Positions 24,302 through 35,683 of a stretch of DNA of 64,000 bases are shown here, in pieces. The stretch is from assembly GCA_035235625.1 (NCBI GenBank), contig CP141150.1, forward strand, positions 1,116,001 through 1,180,000. The letters are read 5' to 3'. Origin of the DNA: Saururus chinensis. Lineage: Eukaryota > Streptophyta > Magnoliopsida > Piperales > Saururaceae. The notes under the pieces were generated by a model. That model did not search any database, was not told the DNA's origin, and saw nothing but the letters and a program-made list of their open reading frames with translations. Both the position numbers and the translations under genes were made by a program. The first letter of the stretch is position 1, and every line of letters starts with the position of its first letter.

Positions 24302-26710
24302 GAGGAATGGACCAAAGTAGACTCCTACTTTGGTCAAATAACCGAAATGTGAGCAAGTTTTTACTATTTACCAAAGTAGACTTGCTCACGTGGGAACTTG
24401 CAAGTGTGTGAAGGCTTTTGACTAAACTACCCTCTCCTTCATCATATGACAACCCGATGGAAGAAATCATCTACAACAGTCGCTCAGTCCAGGAAAGTGT
24501 CTTCTTCTCCAGTACAACATTGTCCTGCGGTGGTTTTATCTCCAGTAAGGCTTTCCTACCTGGGTTGGTTCATCTTCTTAAAGCTACTTTTGTTTGCCCA
24601 GTTATTTCCTTCTTCACGAATTTTCTCTAGCATGTCTCAACGTCCAGCTCCGTATATTCCTTCGATGAAGAAGATTGATTCATGTTATTTGGGATGATGA
24701 GAAATGTGTTTCCAAATGAAAAATAATATTTTGGGTTGGATATATATTAGTCATTACGTAGTTTCTGCTAGTAAAATTTCTGGGTAACTGGAAAACTGAA
24801 AATGGGAAACTAGAAATTTAGAAGACGGGATAACTAAAAATTTGGAAAAGTAGAAAAATGAATTGCTGATATGATACGAGAAGAACATGGAAAGGGAGAC
24901 ACAAAGTTTGTTGTGTGTTTGGGACATACATTGGGAAAAAGACAAGTCCCTTTAACAAAGAAGGAAAAGACAAGTATTCCTTGAAATATGATACATGTTT
25001 AGAGAAAATTGTATTTTTGTGAATATGAAAGGTGTACAAGAACAATTTTTTGTTCAAATTATATTTTTGCACGAGGTTATCATGTTTTTCTTCAAGTTTC
25101 CAGTAAGCTTTTCTAGTTTTCAATTTGCCAATTTCCCAGCTTGCGTTTTCCAGTTCTTAACTTTCAGTTTGCCAGTTACCAATTTTCCCATTCGGATGTA
25201 TACTAGGTCCAGGTTGCATCCCATTATGTTAGTATGGTTTTTTCTAAATTTTCTTAGCTTGCCGTTTTCCAGTTGCCCGTTTTTAGTTTTTCAATTCCCA
25301 GCTTTCAGTTTTCCAGTTGTCAAATTTCCAGTTCGAATGTATACTAAGTCTAGGTTGCATCCCATTATGTTAGTATGGTTTTCTCTAAATTGCTCATTTG
25401 TTTGATAGAAAATAGAAAAGAACAAGAACTAAAACATAAATAGAACTTAATTTTTTGAATTAATCTTTGTCATAAAACTCGGTTCAATGTTTTTGAATTA
25501 TGTTCAGATGGATATTGTCTTCAGATTAAGTTGTATTAAAAATACTAATACAATAAATTCAGTTCTTGTTCTTTTCCATTTACTATTACACAAATGAGTA
25601 ATTTAAAGAAAACTATACTAACATAATGGGATGCAACCTGGACTTAGTATACATCCAAACTGGAAAACTAGCAACGGGAAAACAGAAAGCTGAGACTGAA
25701 AAACGGAAAACAAGCAACTAGAAAACGACAAGTTAGGAAAATTTAGAGGAAACCATACTAACATAATGGGATGCGACCTAGACCTAGTATACATCCGAAT
25801 GGAAAAAGTGGTAACTAGAAATTGAAAGCTGGGAACTGAAAAACTGAAAACAAGCAACTGGAAAACGACAAGCTGGGAAATTGGCAAATTGAAAACTAGA
25901 AAAGTCTACTAGAAACTTGAACATAAACATGATAACCTCATGCAAAAATGTAATATTAACAAAAAATTGTCCTTGTACACCTTTCATATCCACAAAAATA
26001 CATTTTTCTCTGAACATGTATCATATTTCAAGGAGTTCTTGTCTTTTTCTTCTTTGTTGAAAGGACTTGTCTCTTTCCCAATGTTCGTCCTAAACATACA
26101 ACAAATTTTGTGTCTCCCTTTCTATACTCTTCTCGTATCATATCAGCAATCCAGTTTTCTACTTTTCCAAATTTTCAGTTATCCCGTCTTCCAAATTTCT
26201 AGTTTCCCGTTTTTAGTTTTCCAGTTACCCAAAAATTTTACTAGCAGAAACTACATAATGACCAATATATATCGAACCCAAAATACCATTTTTCATTTGG
26301 AAACACATTTCTCATCATCCCAAATAACATAAATCAATCTTCTTCGTCGAAGGAATATACGGAGTTGAACGTTGAAACGTGAAAGAGAAAAGTCGTGAAG
26401 AAGGAAATAATTGGGCAAACAAAAGTAGCTTTAAGAAGATGAACCAACCCAGGTAGGAAAGCCTTACAGGAGATAAAACCACCGCAGGACGAAATTGCAC
26501 CAGAGAAGAAGACACTTTCCTGGACTGAGCGACTGTTGTAGATGATTTTTCCTATCGGGTTGTCATATGATGAAGGAGATGCTAGTTTAGTCAAAAGCCT
26601 TCACATACTTGTAAGTTCCCACGTGAGCAAGTCTACTTTGGTAAATAGTAGAAATTTGCTCACATTTCGGTTATTTGACCAAAGTAGGAGTCTACTTTGG
26701 TCAATTCCTC
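24302..26710. mobile_element. foldback Mutator-like element with ~1.1 kb terminal inverted repeats and 9 bp TSD
   Basis: The left arm 24302-25430 and right arm 25561-26710 are reverse complements with scattered mismatches, separated by a 130 bp spacer. The ends read GAGGAAT(G/T)GACCAAAG on both strands. A perfect 9 bp direct repeat TTCTAATAA lies at 24293-24301 and 26711-26719, the TSD length typical of Mutator-like elements. Each arm begins with its own hairpin (11 bp stem GACCAAAGTAG, 4 nt loop) and contains a ~140 bp internal tandem duplication (GTATACTAGG at ~25198, GTATACTAAG at ~25339, mirrored in the right arm). No transposase is encoded, so it is non-autonomous. All open frames inside are shadows of the palindrome. 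Confidence 0.9.
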
Positions 26711-26719
26711 TTCTAATAA

Positions 26720-27342
26720 CTCAAAATGATCATGAAGCTCACTTTGATATTGCAGATTCATACTAGCCTTTCTGTTTTACCTTATGAACCTATTGGGTGT
26801 TTTAGAAGAAAAAAGATTTGATCCAACATTTCTAAGGCTCATGCCGGTGCATGCCAGTCAGAACTATACTAGCTTTTTTTTTAAACAAACCTTATGAGCC
26901 TACCCTATGCATGGATAGTGGGTTTATGGTTGTTGTATTCGCAAAATGAGCATTATGTGTTATATTTGCAAAATGAGCCTTATATGTATTGTTATAGGAT
27001 GTATTTTTTATTCTCACTATTGATAATTACCCTAGCATAAAAAATGCATAAGAGTCGTCCATAAATAAAAAATTAACACCATGCGCGCTAGAGCACATTA
27101 GTATTATGGCTTATGATACTAACATATGCTAATATGTGCATAATCGATTGCAAATATCAACAACTCCCATCCTTACCGTCAACAATGAAAGTGATACCCT
27201 TATTTTGAGTAATTTAGATTATTTAATAAAAAAATACTTATGTGACATTAAAAAAAGTATGTTAAAAGCCTACTTTATCTTCCTATTACTATTAATAAGT
27301 GGGACCGCCACGTTAGCATTACTCTTTTAATTGTAAGACTAA
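26720..27342. other. non-coding stretch
   Basis: No gene recognised between the foldback element and the hAT element. Words of the TAACATATGCTAATATGTG type near 27118-27140 are locally palindromic. Confidence 0.35.
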
Positions 27343-27350
27343 CCCATAAC

Positions 27351-28553
27351 TAGGGGTGTTAACGAGCCGAGCTGAGCCGAGAATGAAGCTGTTTCGGCTC
27401 AAGCTCAAACTGCTGAAGCTCGGCTCAAAGCTCGAATAAACTCGAACTTTTCAGCTCGAGCTCGGCTCGATTTAGAAATCCAAAGCTTGGCTCGAGCTCG
27501 AGCTCGAACTTGAATAAGTGAATCATAAGCTTTGGCTTGAACTGGGCTCGAACTAAAAAAATAAAAATAATCTATATATAAATATAAAGTATATGAAGTA
27601 TCACATATACTAATATACTTTTACTATTAAATATTAATTAATATACTTCAACAAGTATTATGACTACACCGTGATATTTGATTATAGTCACTATGAAAGA
27701 AGAAAACTATGACAAATAAGTTTTAGTTACATATGCTAAAAAAATGCAACATTATAATTTTTCTCACTTTATGTACATATAATCACTAAAAAAGATGTAA
27801 AAAATAAAAAATTATTTAGGCAACATTGTCATCTACTTTTTTGTGTTTCCTTTTCTTTACATGCTTATAAATCACTAATAAAAAAGTTATTCTATAATCT
27901 TAGTGTGCCTCTAAAAAATTCTGAAGTACATGTAAAAGGATATACATTTTGTAAGATGAGGATGGTCCCAATGTCATGCTTCAACTTTTAAAAGAATGTC
28001 TAATCATTCTTTTCTAAATTAAGGTTGGTCTACAAATGTCATGTTTCTTATATCATAATATGATGATGTATGACATCTATACTGACATAGTCATGAGTGA
28101 GCCTTAACTTATTTAAACGGGTCTCATATATCAATACGATACATAGTATTAGTATATAAATATGTGATTATATGTCGTTTTATATATTCCATTCGTCTTA
28201 AATTAATAACTCAATTAAATTTTTCAAAATGAACTAATCAAATAGAGCTATTAATCTAAGAATGGAGGGAGTATGTTATAAATATGTATTTAAATTAACA
28301 ATTATGTTTATATAAAATATGCATATATATACATTATTTATATATAATTTTAAAATTATATTCGAGCTCGAGGTCGAGTAGCATCGAGTTCGAGTTTTAT
28401 TCGAGCCGAGCCGAATCGAGTAGGGGTCGACTCAAGCTCAGGTTGAACTTATTCGAGCTCGAATCAAGTTCGAGTCAAGCTTGATTCGAGTCGAGTTTAA
28501 CTCGAGCCGAGCTGAGTTTGCTCACGAGCTAGCTCGGCTCATTTACAACCCTA
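27351..28553. mobile_element. non-autonomous hAT element, 1.2 kb, TSD CCCATAAC
   Basis: Ends TAGGGGTGTTAA and TTTACAACCCTA form an imperfect terminal inverted repeat. A perfect 8 bp duplication CCCATAAC flanks it at 27343-27350 and 28554-28561, as expected for hAT. Subterminal regions (27365-27550, 28350-28540) are dense in GAGCTCGAGC/GAGCCGAG words in opposite senses. No transposase frame is present. A small MITE is nested at about 28187-28272. Confidence 0.9.
28187..28272. mobile_element. Stowaway-like MITE nested in the hAT element
   Basis: The inverted-repeat ends (left CATTCGTCTTAAATTAATA, right TATTAATCTAAGAATGGAG) plus GGGAGTA resemble the MITEs at 29392 and 59292. The left end is eroded. 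Confidence 0.6.
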
Positions 28554-29391
28554 CCCATAACTGTAGTGTTAATGACTACGTAATAATAAAAAAATGCTTC
28601 CGAGGTGCATTATGTAATTTTTATTGATCCAACCAATTAGCAGATAGGATAGGTAAAAAGCAACCAATAGGCAGTAGGATAGGATGTTGAAAGACAACAC
28701 TTTCTGATTTAGTTAAATGCAGATGTCGGCAGATATAAGTGTTTTTCTCATTCAGTTCATTCTTCCAAACAATAGCTGCTGGTAGCTACGCGAATGTTTT
28801 TTTGCGATCATGACAAATTTATTGCTAAATGTTACCTTCTAAAACAAAACATGCTGTTCATTGCAAATAATATGCGCTTTTGCAACAAGGTGGCACACCT
28901 TTTTCCGTAGACAACCTTTTTTACCCCCTTTGTCCTGTATTATGTGCCTTGCCTTTCAAAATGTATTATTTAGTTTATGGCTTAATTCAGCTTTTAACCG
29001 CCTAGGTCTCCGATAAACAAACATTAATTTTTCATAAAAAGGCAATTTAAAGCAATAACATATGAGGAGAAATCAACTACAACAATGGCTAGACCTCTGA
29101 CCGTCGGATCATGACCAGGGCTGGGGGCTAGTTGTAGGATAATGGGTTTTGGAATATAAAGTGCAAACATTAGGGTCAATAGGAATATAATGGATTTTGG
29201 AATTAAAATAAAGCATAATTAACTTACAATAGAATCGTAATTAATGATGTATAACCAAAGTTGCAGCTCTAAGTAGGTGTAGCTCCCCAATCATCATATC
29301 ACAATGAATCGACGGTCAAGGGAGACAAAGTTGTATTGAACTATTGCTCTGGCTAGTTTTTTCTATCATATTATATTTTTTTGTAAAATTT

Positions 29392-29498
29392 TTCCCTCAG
29401 TCTTTCGATTAATAATTATATTTGGTTTTTTAAATTGAATTAAATTAATTTATTTTAAAAAACTAAATATAATTATTAATATAGGATAGATAGAATAC
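29392..29498. mobile_element. Stowaway-like MITE, ~107 bp
   Basis: Arms such as TTAATAATTATATTTGGTTT and its complement ACTAAATATAATTATTAATA fold back around a short AT-rich centre. The outer CCCTCAGTCTTTCG and CTATCCTATA ends are diverged from the 59292 copy. Confidence 0.6.
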
Positions 29499-29668
29499 TT
29501 TTTCCAACCAAACAGTACCTAACAAATGAAAGCACGTCTTTCTATGACATTTAATTTTCTAAAAGACATGCTTTTCGAAGTAATTTTTCCTAGAAAAATT
29601 TAATTTTCGAAAACCTCTATATGGCCCTATGAGAGGCGACAATACAATGCAAATGGAACTGGATTACC

Positions 29669-29878
29669 TTGAAACTACCTGCTGCGGATGGTGAAACTGT
29701 GCATACAATGTGGTCAAGAGCTTACGATAGAAATCTTGACATATTTTCCCGCAGCTTTCTTGAACTGGGTACTGAGATATGCTTCGAGGAAGATTGTGAT
29801 CGCATGCATGGAGATGGAGAGAATCCGGACCTGAGTACCAAGTTCAAGAAAGCCGTGGAAAAGCATGTTCTGACTTAA
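29669..29878 (+). other. unassigned 69-codon open frame
   Basis: The frame is relatively rich in codons typical of protein (LPAADGETVHTMWSRAYD, EDCDRMHGDG) and extends upstream in frame without a start. I do not recognise a family. It could be a decayed exon or chance. Confidence 0.25.
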
Positions 29879-32121
29879 TTTCCTTCACATGCATACCACT
29901 CTCTCTGTCTGCCCATACATGATCTCCTTCCAACTCTACGGCTGCATGAAAAGTCTTTCTACGAAGAAGAAGAAAAAAGCAAGGAGACGGATCGGACAAT
30001 AATTTAGAAGAAAGAAGAGAAAACCGAGTGCATGCAATCTCTACGTGCTGCAAAAAACAGGAGAAAATAGATCAATCAAAACCCATAGAACCATAATGTT
30101 CATAAATATATAGAACAGAAAATGTGTTCAGCAATTGTGCCTGATCCTGATCTTCATTAAACAGTTCCAAATGCACTACACAAAACAAACAACACTAGAA
30201 ATTTCAGTCACAAGTAAAAAACTTACAAGCAGCAGGAAGCTGAATATCTAGCTGATGATTTCATCACTGATGAACCACAAGATCACAAGATCAGTAGCCT
30301 AAAAACACTGAATTTGTTGTTCATATATACATATATAACCAAAAAGCAAAAAGAAAAAAGCAGAGACAGCTATGGTGGCCATTGAAGGAAACCAGGGCAT
30401 CTGTAACGCCTGTATATAGAGACAGTGGGCTAGAGGGACTGTCCGGGGCCCGGGGCCCCCTCCAAGACCGGGCTGAGACGAACTATATCACTCGTGTGGC
30501 CCATGCAACACGTGCTGCTCCCTCCTCTGACAAACAGTTGCCGGACCACGTTTCCCGGGCGAGGGTTCCCGAGGGAAGGTGGACCGGCCGGTTTGGACTC
30601 TGGGCTCCGGAGTCTGGACCGGCTTTTTTTCTTCGTTCTCTTTGATTTGTTTGTTGGGCACAACTTCCAAGACGATGACTGATTGAGACGGGGCTTTTTC
30701 CGCTTCCCGATCCATCCGCCCAGCGCGGCGGGTTGCTCGCCGACCGATTCCCGCACGGCCGTCTGAACCGTGGGGCCTACGCCCTGACCCTTGATCGATT
30801 TTTCAATCATGCTGAGCGGGCTCTAGTGAGCTGGGTTGGAAGCTCAAACTTGGGCTTCAGGAGCTTAGCTTGATTTTATCTTAGCTCTAACTGGCTCTGC
30901 ATAGATAATGTAAGTTTAATTTTAGTTTTAAGTAATGTTATTACGACGTTGAGAAAGACACGTCGAAACTTTACCTTCTTCTTCTCAAAATCATTAATTT
31001 ATAAGTCCCACTTATTAATAATTTTGAGAAGATAAAGTAAAATTTTAACTTATCTTTTTTAATATAACGTGAGCACTTTTCTTTCAGTTTTAATTAAACA
31101 TATATGTACGTTTTAGATAAAATAAGAAAAATTTGGATATTTAAAAAAATATAGTGTCTCATATAAATGGGTTCACAAAATAAAATTATATTTTTATATC
31201 CTATATTAATAGTTTATATCTTAAAACCAAATGGAATTATAAAGAGAGAATACAAATTATTGGGCGTTGCTATCATTATGCATAAGATGTGATAATTTAG
31301 TAGAACTAGCGCTCCACTTGCCAACATTATCCTTCTCAACGTCACTGTGTAACCGAGATTTCCCCCCCTAAATGTTCTTTTTATGTAAACCTCCATAGTT
31401 TTATTGTGAGAGTGATACAATTTTAGCATCCTGTCTCGTCTAAGAATGTTGAGCTGGCTTAACTTCAGCTTGGCTCAAGTGATTGGAGCTCAATTTAAAT
31501 AAAATAAGCTCAATTTTATCTAGTATTTTATATTTATTTTATTTAAAATAAGTTATAAGTTTAATTTAAATATAAAAATAATATATATATATATATATAT
31601 AAAGTTTATATAAGCCCGGGCTCACGCACATCTATATTAGCCCGGGTTCATTGGGTCATCGAATTTACATCTAATGGCCCATAATGCTAAAGAGTTTAAA
31701 TGCCCCTGAATATTATAGGTCATCAGATGCAAATCTGATTGCCCATATGAGCCTGAGCTTATATATATATATATATATATATAAAATCTTATTTATTATA
31801 TGTTAGGCTTTTGAGGTTGGGTTTTGTATAATGTCATATTGGCGTATATAACTCAGAGAGCAAATAACTCCCAAAACTAAGGCTCACGCTAGTGTACGTC
31901 ATCTAACATTTGAATGTTATGCAGGTCCTTTTTGTTGGAACAAAGGTGGCAATTTCAGTGTGGTTTGGAAAGTGCATTTCAGCCAACTTGCGCGACCAGA
32001 GCTTTCACTCTTTTTTGGTCCTTACATGAACCAACTTTTACTAAAATTTTCTCTTTCAATAATTAGAATTAGATTACTTTTTTGATTTTTTTGATCTATT
32101 ATATTTTCTATGTCCTATATT

Positions 32122-33087
32122 TAGGCCTGAGAATTGGGTCGGGTAAGGTCAAATAGGGTCGGGTTGGCCTTAACACTCACTAAAATCGGGTTGGGTCATG
32201 ACCCGATCCTATTTTTAAATTGGGTCGAAAATCTAAACCCTAACTCTACTTGTTTTTATTCAGGTATGCGGGTAACCCTTTTTTTTTTCCTTAATTTTTT
32301 TAGACTCATATTATATACCTTGTCTTTGCAAAGGGCAAACACAAATGAAATTAAATACATTACAACATTAATTTGTAATGTTTGGTTTTTTGGCTAATTT
32401 GTGGCTAATATTTTTTTTGTATTAGCCATCAATGAAGACCTTAGAGGTATAATGTTGCATTTCCTCCATTCTAAGAGAATGATATCAAAGCGGACCTTCA
32501 ACGTTTTTTTACTCATGATTATCCCACTTGGCTTTCGATAACTCACATACCAACATAAAATAGATTAAACATTATTTCTTTGATTGCCAGAGAGGATCAT
32601 GCATTTCAACATGTCTTAATTTTAAAAATTCAGTAACTACTTCTCTATGGATGCTCATAACTACCCTCCTTTGCAACCAGTGACACTTGATTGCTTTGCA
32701 ACCAGTGACACTTGATTGCAATTCCTCCTCAAAAAACTGTCCCTCATCGAGCCTTATTATCCACCTATCTGGTTACATATTCCTAACTTGCTCCCTATTA
32801 TAACTATCGGACTTTTATGTTTAAGCACATCTAGTTCAACATAGTATGCACTAAACAAATACTATTATAATATTATAAATAAGTCCAATAGACCAACACT
32901 ATAATAAAATGGTTCTTTATTATTTGTAGTCGGGTAAAAGTCCAGTTAGTCGGGTTTGACCCGACCCTAAACTCAAAATGGATCAAGAGCCTAAACCCTG
33001 ACCCTACTTGTAGTCGGGTTGGGTATAGGGTTAAGCGGGTCAGGTTCAGGTCAGGTAAATAGGCCGGGTTGGATTTTCCCAGCCCTA
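32122..33087. mobile_element. non-autonomous hAT element, 966 bp
   Basis: Left end TAGGCCTGAGAATTGGGTCG and right end ending TTTCCCAGCCCTA are imperfect inverted repeats. The flanking octamers CCTATATT (32114-32121) and TCTATATT (33088-33095) differ at one base. Subterminal GGGTCGGGT / ACCCGACC words are repeated in opposite senses. There is no transposase. Confidence 0.8.
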
Positions 33088-33579
33088 TCTATATTAATAG
33101 CTTCATTTCTAATTTTTATCATTTTTATTAAAATGGTAATCACATGTGTCTAACAATAGATAAAATCATTTCTCCAACTCAGTAATAAAACTTTTGTTCC
33201 TTGAAGCTCTCCTCCAGGATGGCGACATGCTCCTTGGACAGGCATAGCTTCTTCCTTAGCCCGTCGCCATCATCCTCGTCGTTGCTCATCTCTTTGGAGT
33301 AGGACCTCTCTGCTTCCAGCTCCTCCCCTGTACCGTACATGTGCTCCCTCTCATACCTCTTCCTACTCACGCTCAAGATCATGTTGTTGGGTGACGACAC
33401 TACCGCTTTGGCCTCCTCATTCTCCGTGATGAGGGTGCCTGGTTCACATCAATCCCCCACCTAAGCAGATGCACCTCCCCATTCCCACCCACTGCAAACC
33501 CAAAATCAAATGTCAGAAAACCAGAACAATTTTTTTTGCTTTAGACTAAAGTCTAAAAAATTACGCTACAAACACATCT

Positions 33580-35577
33580 TGTTAAAAATGGGTCAATGGT
33601 CCAATGACACTACTTTATAATTTTCATATCTTTCTTGGGTAGTTAATTATGTAATGTCTTAAGGGTTTTATCTAATGTCATCTATGTAATCTAGCCGAGA
33701 GAGTGAAGCCATCATGCCATTGTAAAATAGTAAGAAAACATAGCCGCCATTGCTACAGAGTAAAAATAAAGGAGAAATAAATTTGATGAGAAAGGAGAAA
33801 AGAGCATCTTCATTAGATATAGTGAAGAATCCAGAGCTTATAGACTTTTCAATTTTAAAACAAAGATATTGGTAATCTCAAGAGATGTAATCTTTGATGA
33901 AGAAGGCTCATGGAACTTTAGAGAAAGCATTGATAGATCTTCAAAAGTGTATGTAAAAGATGAAAAAGAAGGGGCTTCATCAAGTCATCAAACTTTAAAT
34001 GGTTCATAATTACAAAAGCATGAAACTCCTCCTACACATTATGACTCACGGCAAGATTCAAGCATATGACGAATTAATTTAAATGATGTGGATAGTGATT
34101 CACCTCAAAGAAAGGTACATTCACTTCAAGAAATTTATGATGAATGTGATGTATTTTTTGTTGTGATCCAACAAAATTTGAAGGTGCTTCAAGAAAAGAA
34201 GTTTGGATAGAAGCAATGGATAGTGAGATGAATATGATTGAGAAAAACAAGACATGAGAGTTATTGATAAACATCAAGACAAGGAAGTGATTAGATTAAA
34301 ATGAGTATACAAAACAAAGTTCAATGAAAATGACTCAATTCAAAAACATAAAGCAAGAATAGTTGCAAAAGGGTACTCACAACAACCCGGCATTGACTTC
34401 AATGATAATTTGATTTACACTAACAATAGTCTAAGGATGATAAAAGAATTCAAGTACACTATGAAGAAAGAATATGAGATCAACGATCTAGGACTCATGA
34501 AATATTTTCTTGGGATTCAAGTGAAACAAAAAGATGGTGAAATATTAATATCTCAAGAAAAGTATGTTGATGATTTGTTGAAAAAGTTTAATTTGACTAA
34601 TTGCAAAGAAATGGTTACTCCTATAGGTATAAATGTGAAGTTGTCAAAAGATGTTGGATGCAAATTGGTGAATGAATCCTCTTATAGAAGTCTTGTTGGT
34701 TCATTGATCTACTTGACAAACACAAGATCTGATGTTGTGCATAGTGTGCACATTGTTGCTAGGTACATGAGCAAACCAAGTAAAACTCATCTTGAGGCGA
34801 CAAAGAAAATTTTGAGGTCTATGAAAGGAACAAAGAATTTTGGACTGAAATATGAATATGAAAAAGAGAATGAATTAATTGGTTATTTCGATAGTGATTG
34901 GGCCGATAACATTGATGATAAAAGAAGCACTTCTGGCTACATCTTCACATTGGGAAGTAAGGTAATATCATGGAAGCAAGACATCATTGCTCTTTCCTCT
35001 GCCGAAGCCGAGTACATAATATCTTCAAGTGCATTATGTGAAGCGGTTTGGTTAAGGAGAATTCTCAAGAATCTCAAGTATGAGTAAGTATACTCAACAA
35101 TAATTTTTTGTGACAACATGTCGGCCATTGTAATGACTAAAAACAACAAAGCACATTGAGTTGAGACACCATTACATAAAAGAACTAGTGGAGAAAGGTG
35201 AAGTTGAAATGAAGTTTATCAAGACCGATGATCAATTAGCTGATGTGTTCACCAAAGCGGTAGCAATTAAGAAGTTTATATATTTTAGATACCATATGAA
35301 AATGACAAATTAAAAAGGGTTATTAAAAATGATTCAATGTCCAATGACATTACTTTATAATTTTCAAGTCTTTCTTGGGTAGTTAATTATGTAATGTCTT
35401 AAGGGTTTTATCTAATGTCATCTCTGTAATCCGGCCGAGAGAGTGAAGCCAACATGTTATTGTAAAACAAGAATAGCCTTCATTGTTCGTTGTCTTCTTC
35501 TCAAAAGCCCTTTGATTATTTCAATTAAAAACTTTACAGTTTCCATTTCTTTCTTTTTTCTCTCATCCTCTCCAACA
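33580..35577 (+). mobile_element. defective Ty1/copia retrotransposon, TSD CATCT
   Basis: The 3' LTR at 35321-35577 (257 bp, ends ...CCAACA) and the partial 5' LTR at 33580-~33780 (starts TGTTAAAAATG) share ATGTAATGTCTTAAGGGTTT. The 5 bp TSD CATCT flanks at 33575-33579 and 35578-35582. The interior keeps an integrase C-terminal piece (33826-34008: RDVIFDEEGSWNF), a broken start of reverse transcriptase (34180-34400, several stops) and the RT end plus RNase H. Gag, protease, most of integrase and the RT YVDD core are deleted. A purine tract AAAAAGGG precedes the 3' LTR. Confidence 0.92.
34410..35087 (+). pseudogene. copia pol remnant: RT C-terminus and RNase H
   Basis: A 225-codon open frame with LIYTNNS joined directly to upstream sequence by a deletion, then YEINDLGLMKYFLGIQV, SYRSLVGSLIYL, DVVHSVHIVARYM and the RNase H motifs YFDSDWADN, STSGYIF and SSAEAEYI. 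The reading continues past a TAA at 35085-35087 through remnants of the usual copia end (HHYIKELVEKGEVEMKFI, DDQLADVFTKA) to about 35312. It cannot encode an active polymerase because the catalytic core is missing. Confidence 0.92.
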
Positions 35578-35683
35578 CATCTCAAATACCAGAAGGCGAA
35601 AGCAAGGAGCTCCAAGGGCTCTTGTGCATGAGGAGACTCGAAGGGAAGGATGTGGCAACGGTGGTGGGGGGCATGAGATTGAA

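Larger units (their letters stand above)
28562..32113. other. gene-poor region with decayed repeats
   Basis: No gene can be assigned. Content: a MITE at 29392-29498; an unassigned open frame 29669-29878; a GC-rich island at 30420-30800; GAGCTCAAGC-type hAT-like words at 30805-30900 and 31445-31510; and TA microsatellites at 31580-31602 and 31761-31783. Confidence 0.4.
33179..35683 (-). pseudogene. HD-Zip class II transcription factor pseudogene (N-terminal exons), split by a copia insertion
   Basis: Seen on the minus strand: exon 35683-35590 (FNLMPPTTVATSF, HKSPWSSLL; donor gtattt) and exon 33491-33179 (acceptor cag; RWGIDVNQAPSS, EEAKAVVSSPNN, DEDDGDGLRKKLCLSKEHVA, ILEESFKEQ). The exon phases match across the intron. 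Known: HD-Zip II proteins carry an HD-ZIP_N domain, then a homeodomain and leucine zipper. They are nuclear repressors in shade and auxin responses. Here the homeodomain breaks off after its first helix (FKEQ, then unrelated codons and a stop), and a frameshift lies between VNQAPSS and ENEEAK. A copia retrotransposon (33580-35577) occupies the intron. The homeodomain helices 2-3 and the zipper are absent to the left, where a hAT element begins 90 bp away. Confidence 0.8.

Noticed and set aside
24418..26594. Paired open frames with similar peptides (FLPGLVHLLKATFVCP) on opposite strands
   Set aside because: They mirror one another because they lie in the arms of the foldback element. No protein family is evident.
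24302..26710. Giant microRNA precursor
   Set aside because: A 9 bp TSD and long TIRs identify a transposon. Small RNAs may arise but need not be microRNAs.
31575..31785. TA dinucleotide runs as a regulatory element
   Set aside because: Simple microsatellites, common in AT-rich plant DNA.
34437..35087. Functional reverse transcriptase gene
   Set aside because: The frame is long, but the catalytic core and everything upstream are deleted. It is a copia remnant.
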